Origin: Bacteroidia bacterium
GTDB taxonomy: Bacteria; Bacteroidota; Bacteroidia; Cytophagales; Cyclobacteriaceae
NCBI GenBank assembly: GCA_012031955.1
Contig: JAAURZ010000036.1
Span: 1 to 10,642, forward strand
DNA length: 10,642 nucleotides
Reading direction: 5' to 3'
This document shows positions 1 through 7,406 of the stretch, in pieces. The notes under the pieces are model-generated. The model saw only the letters and a list, made by a program, of their open reading frames with translations, had not been told where the DNA came from and did no database searches. A program made the position numbers and the translations under genes. Each line of letters opens with the position of its first letter. Position 1 is the stretch's first letter.

Positions 1-127
1 GTTCGACCGAGTCGGGTACGGTGTTTGTTTGGGCATGGGCGGTGAGCGTGGCAGCCAGCAACACCAGAACGCACCGGAAAAATGTTGAAATAAATACCGG
101 CGACCTTTGCCCTTCATGCATGCGCAT
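1..127 (-). CDS. N-terminus of a secreted or envelope protein (partial)
   Basis: Only the first 42 codons are inside the window; the gene runs off the left edge. From ATG at 127-125 the protein begins MRMHEGQRSPV, followed by a hydrophobic stretch (about residues 19-30, RCVLVLLAATLTAHA) and an AHA-Q junction that fits signal peptidase I cleavage near residue 32-33. The mature part starts QTNTVPDSVE. This is seen directly; export to periplasm, surface or outside is inferred. A second in-frame ATG at 121-119 is an equally possible start. There is no lipobox cysteine. Too little of the mature protein is visible to name a family. Confidence 0.6.
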   Translation of the reverse strand, partial: MRMHEGQRSPVFISTFFRCVLVLLAATLTAHAQTNTVPDSVE

Positions 128-376
128 GACACCACCATGGGCATGGTGATTGAACCATCCATAGGAATAGAATAAAAATAAACTGACTTCTTATACACGT
201 GCCGGTGACGGCACAAAGGGAAGGGCCTAGAATTCCCGATTGGGAACCAACTTAATTAAAGTTTTTTTACCACCGCATAACCTGTTCGTCAAATCTTTTT
301 GAGGTTGTTCGCCACTAAGTTTTGTGTAACCGATTGTGATTTTGAAAGGGAAGTACAAGCAATAGAATCACTATAT
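128..376. other. AT-rich intergenic region, no gene seen
   Basis: About 250 bases between the partial secreted-protein gene and the terminator of the nfu gene. It should carry the promoter of the leftward partial gene, but I see no full TAnnTTTG box on the minus strand; the closest is TCCCTTTG at 214-221, with one mismatch. Two small inverted repeats are present: GTGCCG-gtga-CGGCAC at 199-214 and TTCCC-gatt-GGGAA at about 234-247. Neither is followed by a U-tract on either strand, so they are not obvious terminators; an operator role is possible but unsupported. Confidence 0.5.
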
Positions 377-407
377 AAAAAGCAGGCCACTCCAAAGAGC
401 AGCCCGC
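377..407 (-). terminator. Rho-independent terminator after the nfu gene
   Basis: Read on the minus strand, GCGGGCUGCUC (407-397), loop UUUG, then GAGUGGCCUGC (392-382) form an 11-position stem containing two G-U wobbles and a two-base internal mismatch, followed immediately by UUUUU and more A/U. It lies about 27 bases downstream of the nfu stop codon, which is the expected place. The weak middle of the stem is the main reason for doubt. Confidence 0.65.
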
Positions 408-433
408 TGTCAATGCGATGTGCTGACCGGTTA

Positions 434-1012
434 CTATGACAATGCCTCCACTGCATTCACCTCACCGGGCATCATGCGGGTAAAAAGATTTTCGATGCCG
501 GCCTTGAGGGTGATGAGCGACGAAGGACAACCGCTGCAGGAGCCTTGCAACTTCACCTTTACGATGCCGTCCTTAAACGAGTGGAACGTGATGGCGCCAC
601 CGTCCTGTTCCACGGCAGGTTTGATGTATTCATCGAGAATGGTCTTTATTTTTTTTACCGTTTCGGAGTCTGCCGCACTTTCGTCAACCGCCTCCTCCTT
701 GTACTCTATAATGAAACGACCTTCCTCCAGAAACTTCTTGATATGATCCTTGATCGCGCCCTGAATCTCAAGCCAGTCTACATCTTCCTTTTTTGTTACT
801 GTAATGAAATTGCTCATGTAGAATACACGATCCACGAAAGGATAGCTGAACAGCTCCAATGCCAAAGGTGCGCTGGCGGCGCTGGCCGCGTCGGGAAAGT
901 CGAAGCTCATGCCGTCGGGTACGAGCATATCGTTTACCACAAATTTCAGCGAATTCGGATTCGGATTTGACTCCAGGTAAATATGTATTTGCTTGGGTGT
1001 AGCCTGCAGCAT
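434..1012 (-). CDS. Nfu-family iron-sulfur cluster carrier (Nfu_N + NifU C-terminal domain)
   Basis: The 192-aa product has two domains. Residues about 8-100 match the Nfu_N (NIF scaffold N-terminal) domain, with the typical start IHIYLESNPNPNSLKFVVN and the segment FPFVDRVF-like SYPFVDRVFYMSNFITVTK. Residues about 117-185 are the NifU C-terminal domain carrying the CxxC motif GSCSGCPSS (C159, C162), which in this family bridges a [4Fe-4S] cluster between two monomers. The family receives clusters from the assembly scaffold and hands them to apo-proteins in the cytoplasm; the N-terminal domain is thought to dock clients. Start is ATG with a good -7 box 23 bases upstream. It appears monocistronic, with a terminator behind it. 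Family assignment is secure; specific clients are unknown, though QueG encoded nearby is a [4Fe-4S] enzyme. Confidence 0.93.
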   Translation of the reverse strand: MLQATPKQIHIYLESNPNPNSLKFVVNDMLVPDGMSFDFPDAASAASAPLALELFSYPFVDRVFYMSNFITVTKKEDVDWLEIQGAIKDHIKKFLEEGRFIIEYKEEAVDESAADSETVKKIKTILDEYIKPAVEQDGGAITFHSFKDGIVKVKLQGSCSGCPSSLITLKAGIENLFTRMMPGEVNAVEALS

Positions 1013-1035
1013 AGGTTTTGCTTTATTTCAAGGAA

Positions 1036-1043
1036 CAAAGTTA
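1036..1043 (-). promoter_or_regulatory. Bacteroidota -7 box for the nfu gene
   Basis: The minus strand reads TAACTTTG, an exact match to the Bacteroidota -7 consensus TAnnTTTG, 23 bases before the nfu ATG. No clear TTG-type -33 element is found at the usual spacing. Confidence 0.55.
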
Positions 1044-1134
1044 AGACATAATCGTTCCTGAAGCCCCTGCCCACCCAAAAAATACCCGACACGACGAATT
1101 CTTAACTTTTCCTATCTTCACGCCCAAACAAACG

Positions 1135-1308
1135 ATTGCCTTCATTGAAACGTATTACGCGACTCTTTTTGCGGCCTTTACCGTGGCCGCCCTCATACAT
1201 CTTGTCCACTATGTAAGGCCCGACGCGGTACCCGATGTGGCACTTACAGCAAGCCGCTGGATAGCGTGGGTTTTCGTGATCCTTTTGCCATCAGGAAAAA
1301 ATCACTGA
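1135..1308 (+). CDS. Possible small membrane protein ORF ahead of the symporter
   Basis: A 57-codon open frame ending in TGA at 1306-1308 translates to a plausible two-helix peptide: a hydrophobic stretch around LFAAFTVAALIHLVHYV, a polar loop RPDAVPDVALTASR, then WIAWVFVILLP and a short tail SGKNH. Codon third positions are GC-rich like the neighbouring real genes. The frame has no ATG; candidate starts are ATT at 1135 or 1144, or GTG at 1183, which would leave about 41 codons. It overlaps the symporter start by 43 bases in another frame. A weak -7-like TATCTTCA sits at 1113-1120. I do not recognise the protein; it may be a real small gene, a remnant, or chance. Confidence 0.25.
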   Translation: MAFIETYYATLFAAFTVAALIHLVHYVRPDAVPDVALTASRWIAWVFVILLPSGKNH

Positions 1309-2510
1309 CCACGTGGATACTCACCAGCATGATTATCGGCGTGGAGATAGGTCTGAACTTTCCGGTGTTCGCGCAGAACCTGAGCGTACTTAGCAAGATA
1401 TTTTTGCGACTGGTTAAAACCATTATTGCACCCATCCTTTTCTCCACCCTCGTAGTTGGCATCGCAGGTCATTCCAATCTCAAACAGGTGGGGCGCATGG
1501 GTTGGAAGTCGATCGTTTATTTTGAGGCTGTCACCACCATGGCGTTGCTCATCGGCCTTGTTGCCATCAACATCACACGCGCCGGCACGGGCATACATTT
1601 ACCTGAAGGTTTTAACCAGGAGTTACCCGAAGCAAAGCCGCAGACGTGGCAGGATGTAGTGCTGCATGTGTTTCCCGAAAACTTTGTGAAGTCAGTCTAC
1701 AACGGCGACGTGCTGCCCATCGTGGTATTCAGCGTCATATTCGGAATTGCACTTGCGCTGTTGCCGCAGCAGAAGAAGCAGCCGCTGTTGCATTTTTGCG
1801 AAAGCCTCGCCGAAACGATGTTTAAATTCACGAACATCATCATGTACTTCGCGCCGTTTGGCGTGGGTGCGGCAATCGCCGTTACGGTCGGTCACCTCGG
1901 CATCGATATACTCAAATCGTTGTTGCTGCTACTGCTTACGTTGTATGGTGCCCTTGTGGTATTCATTGCGGCGGTCCTTATGCCGATCGCCTATTTTGTG
2001 AAAGTGCCGATACGTAAATTCATCCGCGCTGTTTCCGAACCTGTTTCCATTGCGTTCGCTACCACCAGTTCGGAGTCGGCGTTGCCCAAGGCGATGGAGA
2101 ACATGGAGAAATTGGGTGTGCCTCGCAAGATCGTGTCTTTTGTGTTGCCCACCGGGTACACATTCAATCTCGACGGCACCACTTTGTACTTGTCGCTTGC
2201 GGCCGTATTTGTGGCGCAGGCTGCCGGCATTCATCTGAGCTTCGGCGAGCAACTGCTCATTGGTCTTACACTCATGCTCACCAGCAAAGGCGTAGCCGGC
2301 GTGCCGCGGGCGTCATTGGTCATATTGCTCGGCACTGCAGCGTCTTTCGGCCTGCCCCTTTGGCCGATCATGGCCATACTTGGCATCGATGAGTTGATGG
2401 ACATGGCGCGCACATCTGTAAACGTAACAGGCAACTGCCTCGCTACCGTGGTGATCGCCAAATGGGAAGGTGAGTACCAGGAGCCGAAAGAAAATGTGAA
2501 CTTCGACTAG
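1266..2510 (+). CDS. Dicarboxylate/amino acid:cation symporter (DAACS), GltT/DctA-like
   Basis: The 414-aa integral membrane protein belongs to the SDF/DAACS family (PF00375), which imports glutamate, aspartate or C4-dicarboxylates with H+ or Na+. Landmarks: first helix TTWILTSMIIGVEIGLNF; the HP1 serine motif TTSSESALPKAMENMEKLG (about 265-283); NLDGT (about 299-303) in the seventh helix; the HP2 motif TSKGVAGVPRAS; and GIDELMDMARTSVNVTGN (about 373-390). The Asp-x-x-Arg-Thr arrangement with Arg about 382 is the residue pattern that binds an acidic side chain in this family. The terminal NVTGN has Asn where the archaeal GltPh has Asp405, as in many bacterial GltT/DctA members. Start is GTG at 1266; the next in-frame ATG (1329) would cut off the first helix, and the frame upstream of 1266 does not look coding. 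Exact substrate cannot be read from sequence. Its stop shares CTAG with the convergent symporter gene. Confidence 0.9.
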   Translation: MGFRDPFAIRKKSLTTWILTSMIIGVEIGLNFPVFAQNLSVLSKIFLRLVKTIIAPILFSTLVVGIAGHSNLKQVGRMGWKSIVYFEAVTTMALLIGLVAINITRAGTGIHLPEGFNQELPEAKPQTWQDVVLHVFPENFVKSVYNGDVLPIVVFSVIFGIALALLPQQKKQPLLHFCESLAETMFKFTNIIMYFAPFGVGAAIAVTVGHLGIDILKSLLLLLLTLYGALVVFIAAVLMPIAYFVKVPIRKFIRAVSEPVSIAFATTSSESALPKAMENMEKLGVPRKIVSFVLPTGYTFNLDGTTLYLSLAAVFVAQAAGIHLSFGEQLLIGLTLMLTSKGVAGVPRASLVILLGTAASFGLPLWPIMAILGIDELMDMARTSVNVTGNCLATVVIAKWEGEYQEPKENVNFD

Positions 2511-3798
2511 CTGGTAGTTGTGGTAGGGTCGTTTGCCACGTCGATGTCAAGCTTATCTTCGCTGTTTGCTACAATGCTGGCTACTGCACTGTCGCCGGTA
2601 ATGTTCACCGCGGTGCGAAGCATATCCAAAGGCCGGTCGACCGCAAGAATCAGCACCAGCCCGGCAGGGTCGAGCCCCACAGACTGAAGTACGATAATCA
2701 GCATCACAATACCGGCGCCTGGTACGGCTGCGGTACCAATGGACGCAAGCACGGCGGTAAGCAAAATAGTTAGTTGTTGTTCCAGCGAAAGCGGAATACC
2801 AAAAGCCTGTGCGATGAAAACGGCCGAGACACCCTGATGGATGCTGGTGCCGTCCATGTTAATGGTGGCGCCCAGCGGCAGCACAAAGCTCGATACTTCT
2901 TCCGAGATGCCCAGGTTCTTCTCGGCGCACTCCATCGTTACCGGCAGCGTGGCGGCACTCGAGCTGGTGGAGAAGCCGAGCATCTGCGCGGGCAGTATGC
3001 CTTTCAGAAATGTGATGAATTTCATCTTCGTGAAAATCTTGATCAGTGTCGGGTACACGAGAAACACCATGCACGCGAGCGCAAGCACGACGTTGAAGCT
3101 ATAGACGCCAAGCGCCTGAATGAGTTCGAGGTCGATCTGCAGGCTGGCGAGCAAGGCAAACACTCCTACCGGTGCACACTTCATGATGATGTCCACGATG
3201 CCGAGTATAACGGCGTTGGCGCCATCGAAAATCCTTTTACGATTGTCACCTTTTCTTTCGGCGCCAGTATCATCGCCACGCCGAAAAGGATGGCGAAGAA
3301 TATGACCTGGAGCATCCGCGTGTTGTCAGTCAACGAGTCGAAGAGATTGGTAGGTACAATGTCTACGAGTGGTTGCAGCGGCCCGTCGCTTTGTTCGGTC
3401 ACCGACTTGATGCTCAGATCAACGTCGTTGGCATAGGCTTGCTTGAAATACTCGCGTCGCTCCGGCGAAATGAATTTTCCGGGCTTGATGAGGTTCACAG
3501 TTACAAGGCCGAGCGTTACTGCCACCACGGTCGTGCTCAGGTACAACGCAATGGTGCGGCCACCGATGCGCGACAGCTTGCTCACGTCGGAAAGATTCGA
3601 GACACCGTCGATCAGTGAAACGATCACCAATGGAATGGCGATCAGCTTCAAAGAATTGATGAAGATGGTACCAAAGGGTTTGATCCAGTCCGCTGTGAAT
3701 TCGGAAAACCCCAGGCTTTGAGCACTTAAGCCCCACGCCAGGCCGAGCGCCATGCCAATCAGAATCTTGACGTAGAGCGGAAGTTTCTTCAGTTTCAT
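2507..3798 (-). CDS. Second DAACS-family symporter, glutamate/aspartate type, with a frameshift
   Basis: Two abutting minus-strand frames (3798 to about 3230, then to 2507) together encode one SDF-family (PF00375) transporter. The upstream part begins MKLKKLPLYVKILIGMALG; the downstream part carries STSSSAATLPVTMECAEKN (HP1), TINMDGTSIHQ (helix 7), a SIGTAAVPGAG HP2 loop and VDRPLDMLRTAVNITGD, i.e. the full GltPh-like set including the substrate-contact Arg and the last Asp. That makes it closer to the SSSAATLP/EAAT-like branch than the neighbouring symporter. The frame breaks at the A-run 3228-3231: adding one base turns the out-of-frame GFSMAPTPLYSAS into GFFDGANAVILGIVDIIMK, which fits the family, and gives 430 aa. 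I treat this as one gene with a probable sequencing error; a true pseudogene is the alternative. It lies 73 bases downstream of aroC on the same strand. Confidence 0.85.
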
Positions 3799-3871
3799 CC
3801 GCTAAAAATAAGGGATGAACCTTATAAAGCCTGAATATAATTGTAAGAATGCAGGCACTCGCGGTGGAAGG

Positions 3872-4945
3872 CTACACTTTTGAAGTGCGCGCGCGCAGCA
3901 GGAAGTCGGCGATCACAAGTGCGGCCATAGCCTCCACAATGGGCACGGCACGCGGCACTACACAGGGGTCGTGACGGCCCTTGCCCGATACCGTGGCTGC
4001 GTCGCCGTCTTTGTTCACACTCTCCTGGTCTTGCATGATCGTGGCCACCGGCTTGAATGCGACGTTGAAGTAAATGTCTTCGCCGTTGGAGATGCCGCCC
4101 TGTACGCCGCCTGAGTGGTTGGTGCGTGTGCGGACGGTGCCGCCGTCGTTGTAAAATGCGTCGTTGTGTTGCGAGCCGCGCATCGCCACACCGGCAAAGC
4201 CGCTGCCATACTCGAAGCCTTTCACTGCGTTGATGCTCAGCATTGCCTTGCCAAGCTCCGCATGCAGCTTGTCGAACACGGGCTCGCCCAACCCCACAGG
4301 TACGCCTTTGATCACACCTGTAACCACCCCGCCGACCGTGTCACGATCGAGACGTACCTGGTCGATGAGCGCGATCATTTTTTCTGCGGTAGCGGCGTCG
4401 GGGCAGCGCACAATATTGTCTTCCGTTTTTGAAAGATCCATCGTTGTGTAAGCGGGCGCTTCGATGTCGCCTACTTTTGATACATAAGCGTAGAAAGAAA
4501 CGCCGTGGTGTTGAAGGAACAACTTCGCGATGGCGCCCGCTGCCACGCGTGCGGCGGTTTCGCGTGCCGAGCTTCTTCCGCCGCCGCGGTAGTCACGCAC
4601 TCCATACTTGGCTTCGTAAGTATAGTCGGCGTGCGACGGACGAAAGGTCTCGGCGATGTGACTGTAATCTTTGCTGCGCTGATCGGTGTTTTCAATCACC
4701 ATGCAGATGGGCGTGCCGGTGGTTTTTCCCTCAAACACGCCCGACAGAATTTTGAACTCGTCGGCTTCCTGTCGCTGGGTTGTAATCTTCGATTGGCCCG
4801 GCTTGCGCCGCGTGAGCTCGCGTTGAATAAAAGTTTCGTCGACAGGTACACCCGCCGGGCACCCATCTATGATGACGCCAATGGCAGGACCGTGTGATTC
4901 GCCAAATGTGTGGATGCTGAATATCTTGCCGAATGTGTTGCCCAT
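3872..4945 (-). CDS. aroC: Chorismate synthase
   Basis: The 357-aa product matches chorismate synthase, the last shikimate-pathway enzyme, which converts 5-enolpyruvylshikimate-3-phosphate to chorismate using reduced FMN. All three family signatures are visible: [18 protein letters not shown] at 15-32, [19 protein letters not shown] at 123-141, and a third around the [19 protein letters not shown] segment. The conserved catalytic histidines correspond to H18 (or H12) in the first signature and H105 in RPSHAD. Length is normal for the short bacterial form. Start ATG opens [19 protein letters not shown], the classic N-terminus. It begins 36 bases after the batD stop on the same strand, so co-transcription with batD is likely. 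No frame problem is seen. Confidence 0.97.
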   Translation of the reverse strand: MGNTFGKIFSIHTFGESHGPAIGVIIDGCPAGVPVDETFIQRELTRRKPGQSKITTQRQEADEFKILSGVFEGKTTGTPICMVIENTDQRSKDYSHIAETFRPSHADYTYEAKYGVRDYRGGGRSSARETAARVAAGAIAKLFLQHHGVSFYAYVSKVGDIEAPAYTTMDLSKTEDNIVRCPDAATAEKMIALIDQVRLDRDTVGGVVTGVIKGVPVGLGEPVFDKLHAELGKAMLSINAVKGFEYGSGFAGVAMRGSQHNDAFYNDGGTVRTRTNHSGGVQGGISNGEDIYFNVAFKPVATIMQDQESVNKDGDAATVSGKGRHDPCVVPRAVPIVEAMAALVIADFLLRARTSKV

Positions 4946-4981
4946 GGTGAAGGCGCACGATTAGCGTGGAGGTGCGCTGCT

Positions 4982-6422
4982 TTATTTTTTCACCACAAGA
5001 TACACCGATGCGCCCAACATGACCAAAATAAAAATATTGAAGCCCCAACGCTGCCAATGCAGATTGCCCCGCACGGCAAGTGTGTTGGATGCATCGTTCA
5101 TTTTGTTGTAGAACGCGCCCGGGTCGGTGGATTGTATGGCTTCGTTCTTTTTACTCTCGCCAGTCACGTAGGCCGTAAGTTGTGATTTCAATGTATCGTA
5201 TTGGCGCGTTGCCGGATTGAAGAACACCCACTGAAAGTAATCGCCCAGGTTGTACTTGCCGGGCTCTCGCGGTATCATGAAGTAGCTGAACGACTTGGTG
5301 CCTGTTACGCGGTTGTTGTCGCGGTTTATGCCCTGGCTCACGTTGGGTTCGTATAGCTCAAAATTGCCGTCTTTTCAGCACGGTGGGTTTGTTGATGGCG
5401 GATATGTTGCCTTCTCCATAAATCCTGAACTCATAAGGCACGCTCATTCCTGTCTCAAGGTCGGTGTCGCGCAGCCGCTCGTCGAGCTGGTATTGGCCAA
5501 CCGCCACAGCATCTTTCAGCGGATGCGGCGGCAGGTCTTTTACCTTCACTTCTTTCTTGCGGGTGTAAAACGTTTTGAAATCCTCTTTTCTGTTTTGTCC
5601 GAAAAAGGAAGGGTTCTTGGCTACTTTGTATTTGATCATTTCAAGCCCCACACTCGGGAACACTACCGGCTCGGCGTTCAATGGATAGAATGCGCCCTGA
5701 TATATTTTATACTGTGTGTAAGGCTTGCCTTGTATGTTCACGGACTGGCCCTCAATATTTTCGATGTTGAAATTTTCCTCCCAACAATTGGCAGGCCGTA
5801 TCTTTTTCATGATGTCGGAAAGCTGCTTGCCCAGTTCATGAAACTGCAGTGGCGCCCTGTTGTCTTCCGAAACAAAGAACGACAGTGTGGCGGTAAATCC
5901 TTCGCCCACGTATACCTCATCCTTGCTCGTGGTGAGGGCAAAGAAGGCGTCTTCCTTCACGTCGATAAACTCGGTATCGCTGCGGCCGAAGAAATCCTGG
6001 GCGGGGTCGCGCTCCAGGAAGCTCCGGAGGGGGTCGCGTTGCTGCACCTGTACGGGCGGGCCCACCTTCACCTTTTTGCCTGGCACGTCTATTTTCACGC
6101 CATTTACTTTCATTGAAAATGCCGGTATGGCAAACGTACCCTGTTTGAGGGGAGCATAGTTCATGACCACACTTTGGGAGGACGAAATCTGGCCGTTTAC
6201 GATGTTGGTCGTAGACTGGGTAGAAGTACCGCGTTTGCGAAACCCGTCGAGGTCGGGGAAGTTGTCGTAGCTCTTGAGGCGATCGTTGTTAATGGTCGCT
6301 GTTATCGTCCACACCTGGTTTTCGCCAATTTCGTCGGGCCCCAGGGTCACTTTAATGTCCTGGGCCAGGCCCACATTGACTGTCGTAACAAGGAATAAAA
6401 AGGAGATTAAAATTTGGCGCAT
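4982..6422 (-). CDS. batD: BatD-like membrane protein of the Bat (aerotolerance) system, with a frameshift
   Basis: Two minus-strand frames (6422 to about 5375, then to 4982) join into one protein. It opens with a signal peptide MRQILISFLFLVTTVNVGLA cut before Q21, followed by a periplasmic beta-rich region (DIKVTLGPDEIGENQVWTIT) typical of BatD (PF13584), and ends with a single membrane helix FNIFILVMLGASVYLVV and KK. The break is at 5372-5375: removing one base from the run changes VLKRRQF-stop into VLKDGNFELYEPNVSQG, which continues directly into the downstream frame and gives 479 aa. Bat proteins (BatA-E with a MoxR ATPase) are linked to aerotolerance and envelope stress in Bacteroidota; the mechanism is not settled. 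No other bat gene is in the window. Possible alternatives are a BatD paralogue or, less likely, a genuinely disrupted gene. Confidence 0.85.
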
Positions 6423-6451
6423 ACGAACTCAGCTCATCGATCAATTCGTTA

Positions 6452-6459
6452 CAAAACTA
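6452..6459 (-). promoter_or_regulatory. Bacteroidota -7 box for batD
   Basis: The minus strand reads TAGTTTTG, an exact fit to TAnnTTTG, 29 bases before the batD ATG inside the divergent AT-rich gap 6423-6535. No good -33 element was found. This would drive batD, then aroC and perhaps the second symporter gene. Confidence 0.5.
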
Positions 6460-6535
6460 AAAATGTTCTTTTGAGAGACTTAACTATTTTCTAATTTAAC
6501 TCCATAACGATCACTTTTTAACCTTAATTCTCGCT

Positions 6536-6721
6536 ATGCTAAATTATGTCAAGACTGTGCTCACAAAAGTGAGTTTTGACGCTCGTTTATTTGAAAAAGA
6601 GCTGAGAAAGGCCATCAGGATGCTGATAGCCGAGGAAGTACAGGAGCTCCGGAACTGGTGCTACAACCGGTTTGGGGCAGAACATCAGGCGATTCTGAAT
6701 CGCTGCTTTGTAATTGCATGA
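6536..6721 (+). CDS. Small hypothetical protein, first gene of a three-gene operon
   Basis: A 61-aa, highly charged and probably helical protein: MLNYVKTVLTKVSFDARLF, then EKELRKAIRMLIAEEVQELR, then NWCYNRFGAEHQAILNRCF. No signal peptide, membrane helix or metal motif; two cysteines (about C42 and C57) are not in a recognised spacing. I recognise no named family, although the compact organised sequence and the tight coupling to the next gene argue that it is real. Its TGA stop overlaps the ATG of the DUF2752 gene in ATGA (6718-6721), a standard translational-coupling junction. The upstream 113-base gap is AT-rich and divergent to batD; no exact TAnnTTTG box is seen on this strand. Confidence 0.7.
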   Translation: MLNYVKTVLTKVSFDARLFEKELRKAIRMLIAEEVQELRNWCYNRFGAEHQAILNRCFVIA

Positions 6722-7074
6722 ACACTAAAAACAAACTGGAAAAAACTGGAAGCCTCCGTACGGAGGCTTCTTTATTTGGGCGTCGCCCGTGGTGGCGCAG
6801 CTTGCCCTACGAGGCCATCGTGTGGCTGGCCGGCCTGGTGTTTCTCGCCAGCCAGCCGCCAGGCGGCAGTCACTTCTCAATTTGTCCTTTCAGCGCACTG
6901 GGTTTTGAGCATTGCCCCGGTTGTGGGCTGGGCAAGTCGGTGGCGTACCTGTTCCGCGGCGAGTGGGCGGCATCGTTCGCCGCGCATCCTCTGGGAATTT
7001 TTGCCGTTATTATGTTATCTTTCAGAATCCTCCAACTAACCAAAACTTACCTCCATCAGCTATGGCAAAAGTAA
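6718..7074 (+). CDS. DUF2752 family membrane protein
   Basis: A 118-aa protein with the DUF2752 hallmarks: CPFSALGFEHCPGCGLGKS (56-74, containing CPGCG at 66-70) and HPLG (90-93), flanked by hydrophobic helices YEAIVWLAGLVFLAS (31-45) and GIFAVIMLSFRILQL (93-107). The family is membrane-bound and of unknown function. The ATG at 6718 overlaps the preceding gene's TGA. However, residues about 10-20 are encoded by a perfect terminator-like palindrome (6749-6770), and family similarity only starts around residue 26-30, so a shorter product from a non-ATG start such as TTG near 6802 is conceivable. The 3' end overlaps the TM2 gene by 13 bases. Gene identity is firm; the start is less so. Confidence 0.85.
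   Translation: MNTKNKLEKTGSLRTEASLFGRRPWWRSLPYEAIVWLAGLVFLASQPPGGSHFSICPFSALGFEHCPGCGLGKSVAYLFRGEWAASFAAHPLGIFAVIMLSFRILQLTKTYLHQLWQK
6749..6777 (+). terminator. Terminator-like perfect palindrome inside the DUF2752 reading frame
   Basis: A 22-base perfect palindrome (6749-6770), whose half is GAAGCCTCCGT, is followed by TTTATTT (6771-6777). On the opposite strand the hairpin is followed by CCAGTTTTTT, so it resembles a bidirectional rho-independent terminator. It sits 28 bases after the 61-aa gene's stop and about 30 bases into the annotated DUF2752 gene. It could end the first gene's transcript, attenuate the operon, or stop leftward read-through from queG. Confidence 0.6.
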
Positions 7075-7406
7075 TTGATGTACTTCCCGAATTACAAGGT
7101 GAAGAAATGCTCCACGTGCAAAGTCTTATCAATGACTTCGACGATGAGAAAGCACGCAAGTTTGCCAACGTGTATCGTACACGTCGCAAAGATCCCCAAC
7201 TCATTCTCATCACATGCCTGCTTGGTTTCATTGTGGTGGCGGGTGTGCATCGAATATTGCTGGGCCAGATCGGCATGGGAATACTCTACCTGTTTACCGG
7301 CGGCCTTTGTCTCATCGGCACCATTGTGGACCTCGTCAATTACCAGAAACTGACATTTGAAGCCAACCGGCAAATCGCCAGCGAAGTAGTAGTGCAGGTA
7401 GCTTAA
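7062..7406 (+). CDS. TM2-domain membrane protein
   Basis: The 114-aa protein has a soluble, charged N-terminus (1-45, with [19 protein letters not shown]) followed by a TM2 domain (PF05154): helix [17 protein letters not shown] (47-63), the conserved turn [11 protein letters not shown] (63-73), and a second helix ending GTIVDLVN with the family Asp (D90). TM2 proteins are small two-helix membrane proteins with no defined biochemical role in bacteria. ATG at 7062 overlaps the end of the DUF2752 gene by 13 bases, which puts the three genes in one operon. Its TAA stop (7404-7406) coincides with the TTAA where the convergent queG most likely ends. Confidence 0.87.
   Translation: MAKVIDVLPELQGEEMLHVQSLINDFDDEKARKFANVYRTRRKDPQLILITCLLGFIVVAGVHRILLGQIGMGILYLFTGGLCLIGTIVDLVNYQKLTFEANRQIASEVVVQVA

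Noticed and set aside
199..214. Six-base-stem hairpin considered as a terminator
   Set aside because: No U-tract follows on either strand, and it sits upstream of, not after, a gene.
949..968. Short ATTCGG tandem repeat
   Set aside because: It lies in the Nfu coding sequence and simply encodes the conserved NPNPNS segment of the Nfu_N domain.
5295..6116. A 273-codon open frame antisense to batD
   Set aside because: BatD signal peptide, body and anchor are on the other strand; the antisense translation looks random.
7092..7402. A novel C-terminal extension of QueG
   Set aside because: It is exactly antisense to the well-supported TM2 gene and disappears after removing one base from a four-base run, giving a normal QueG length.
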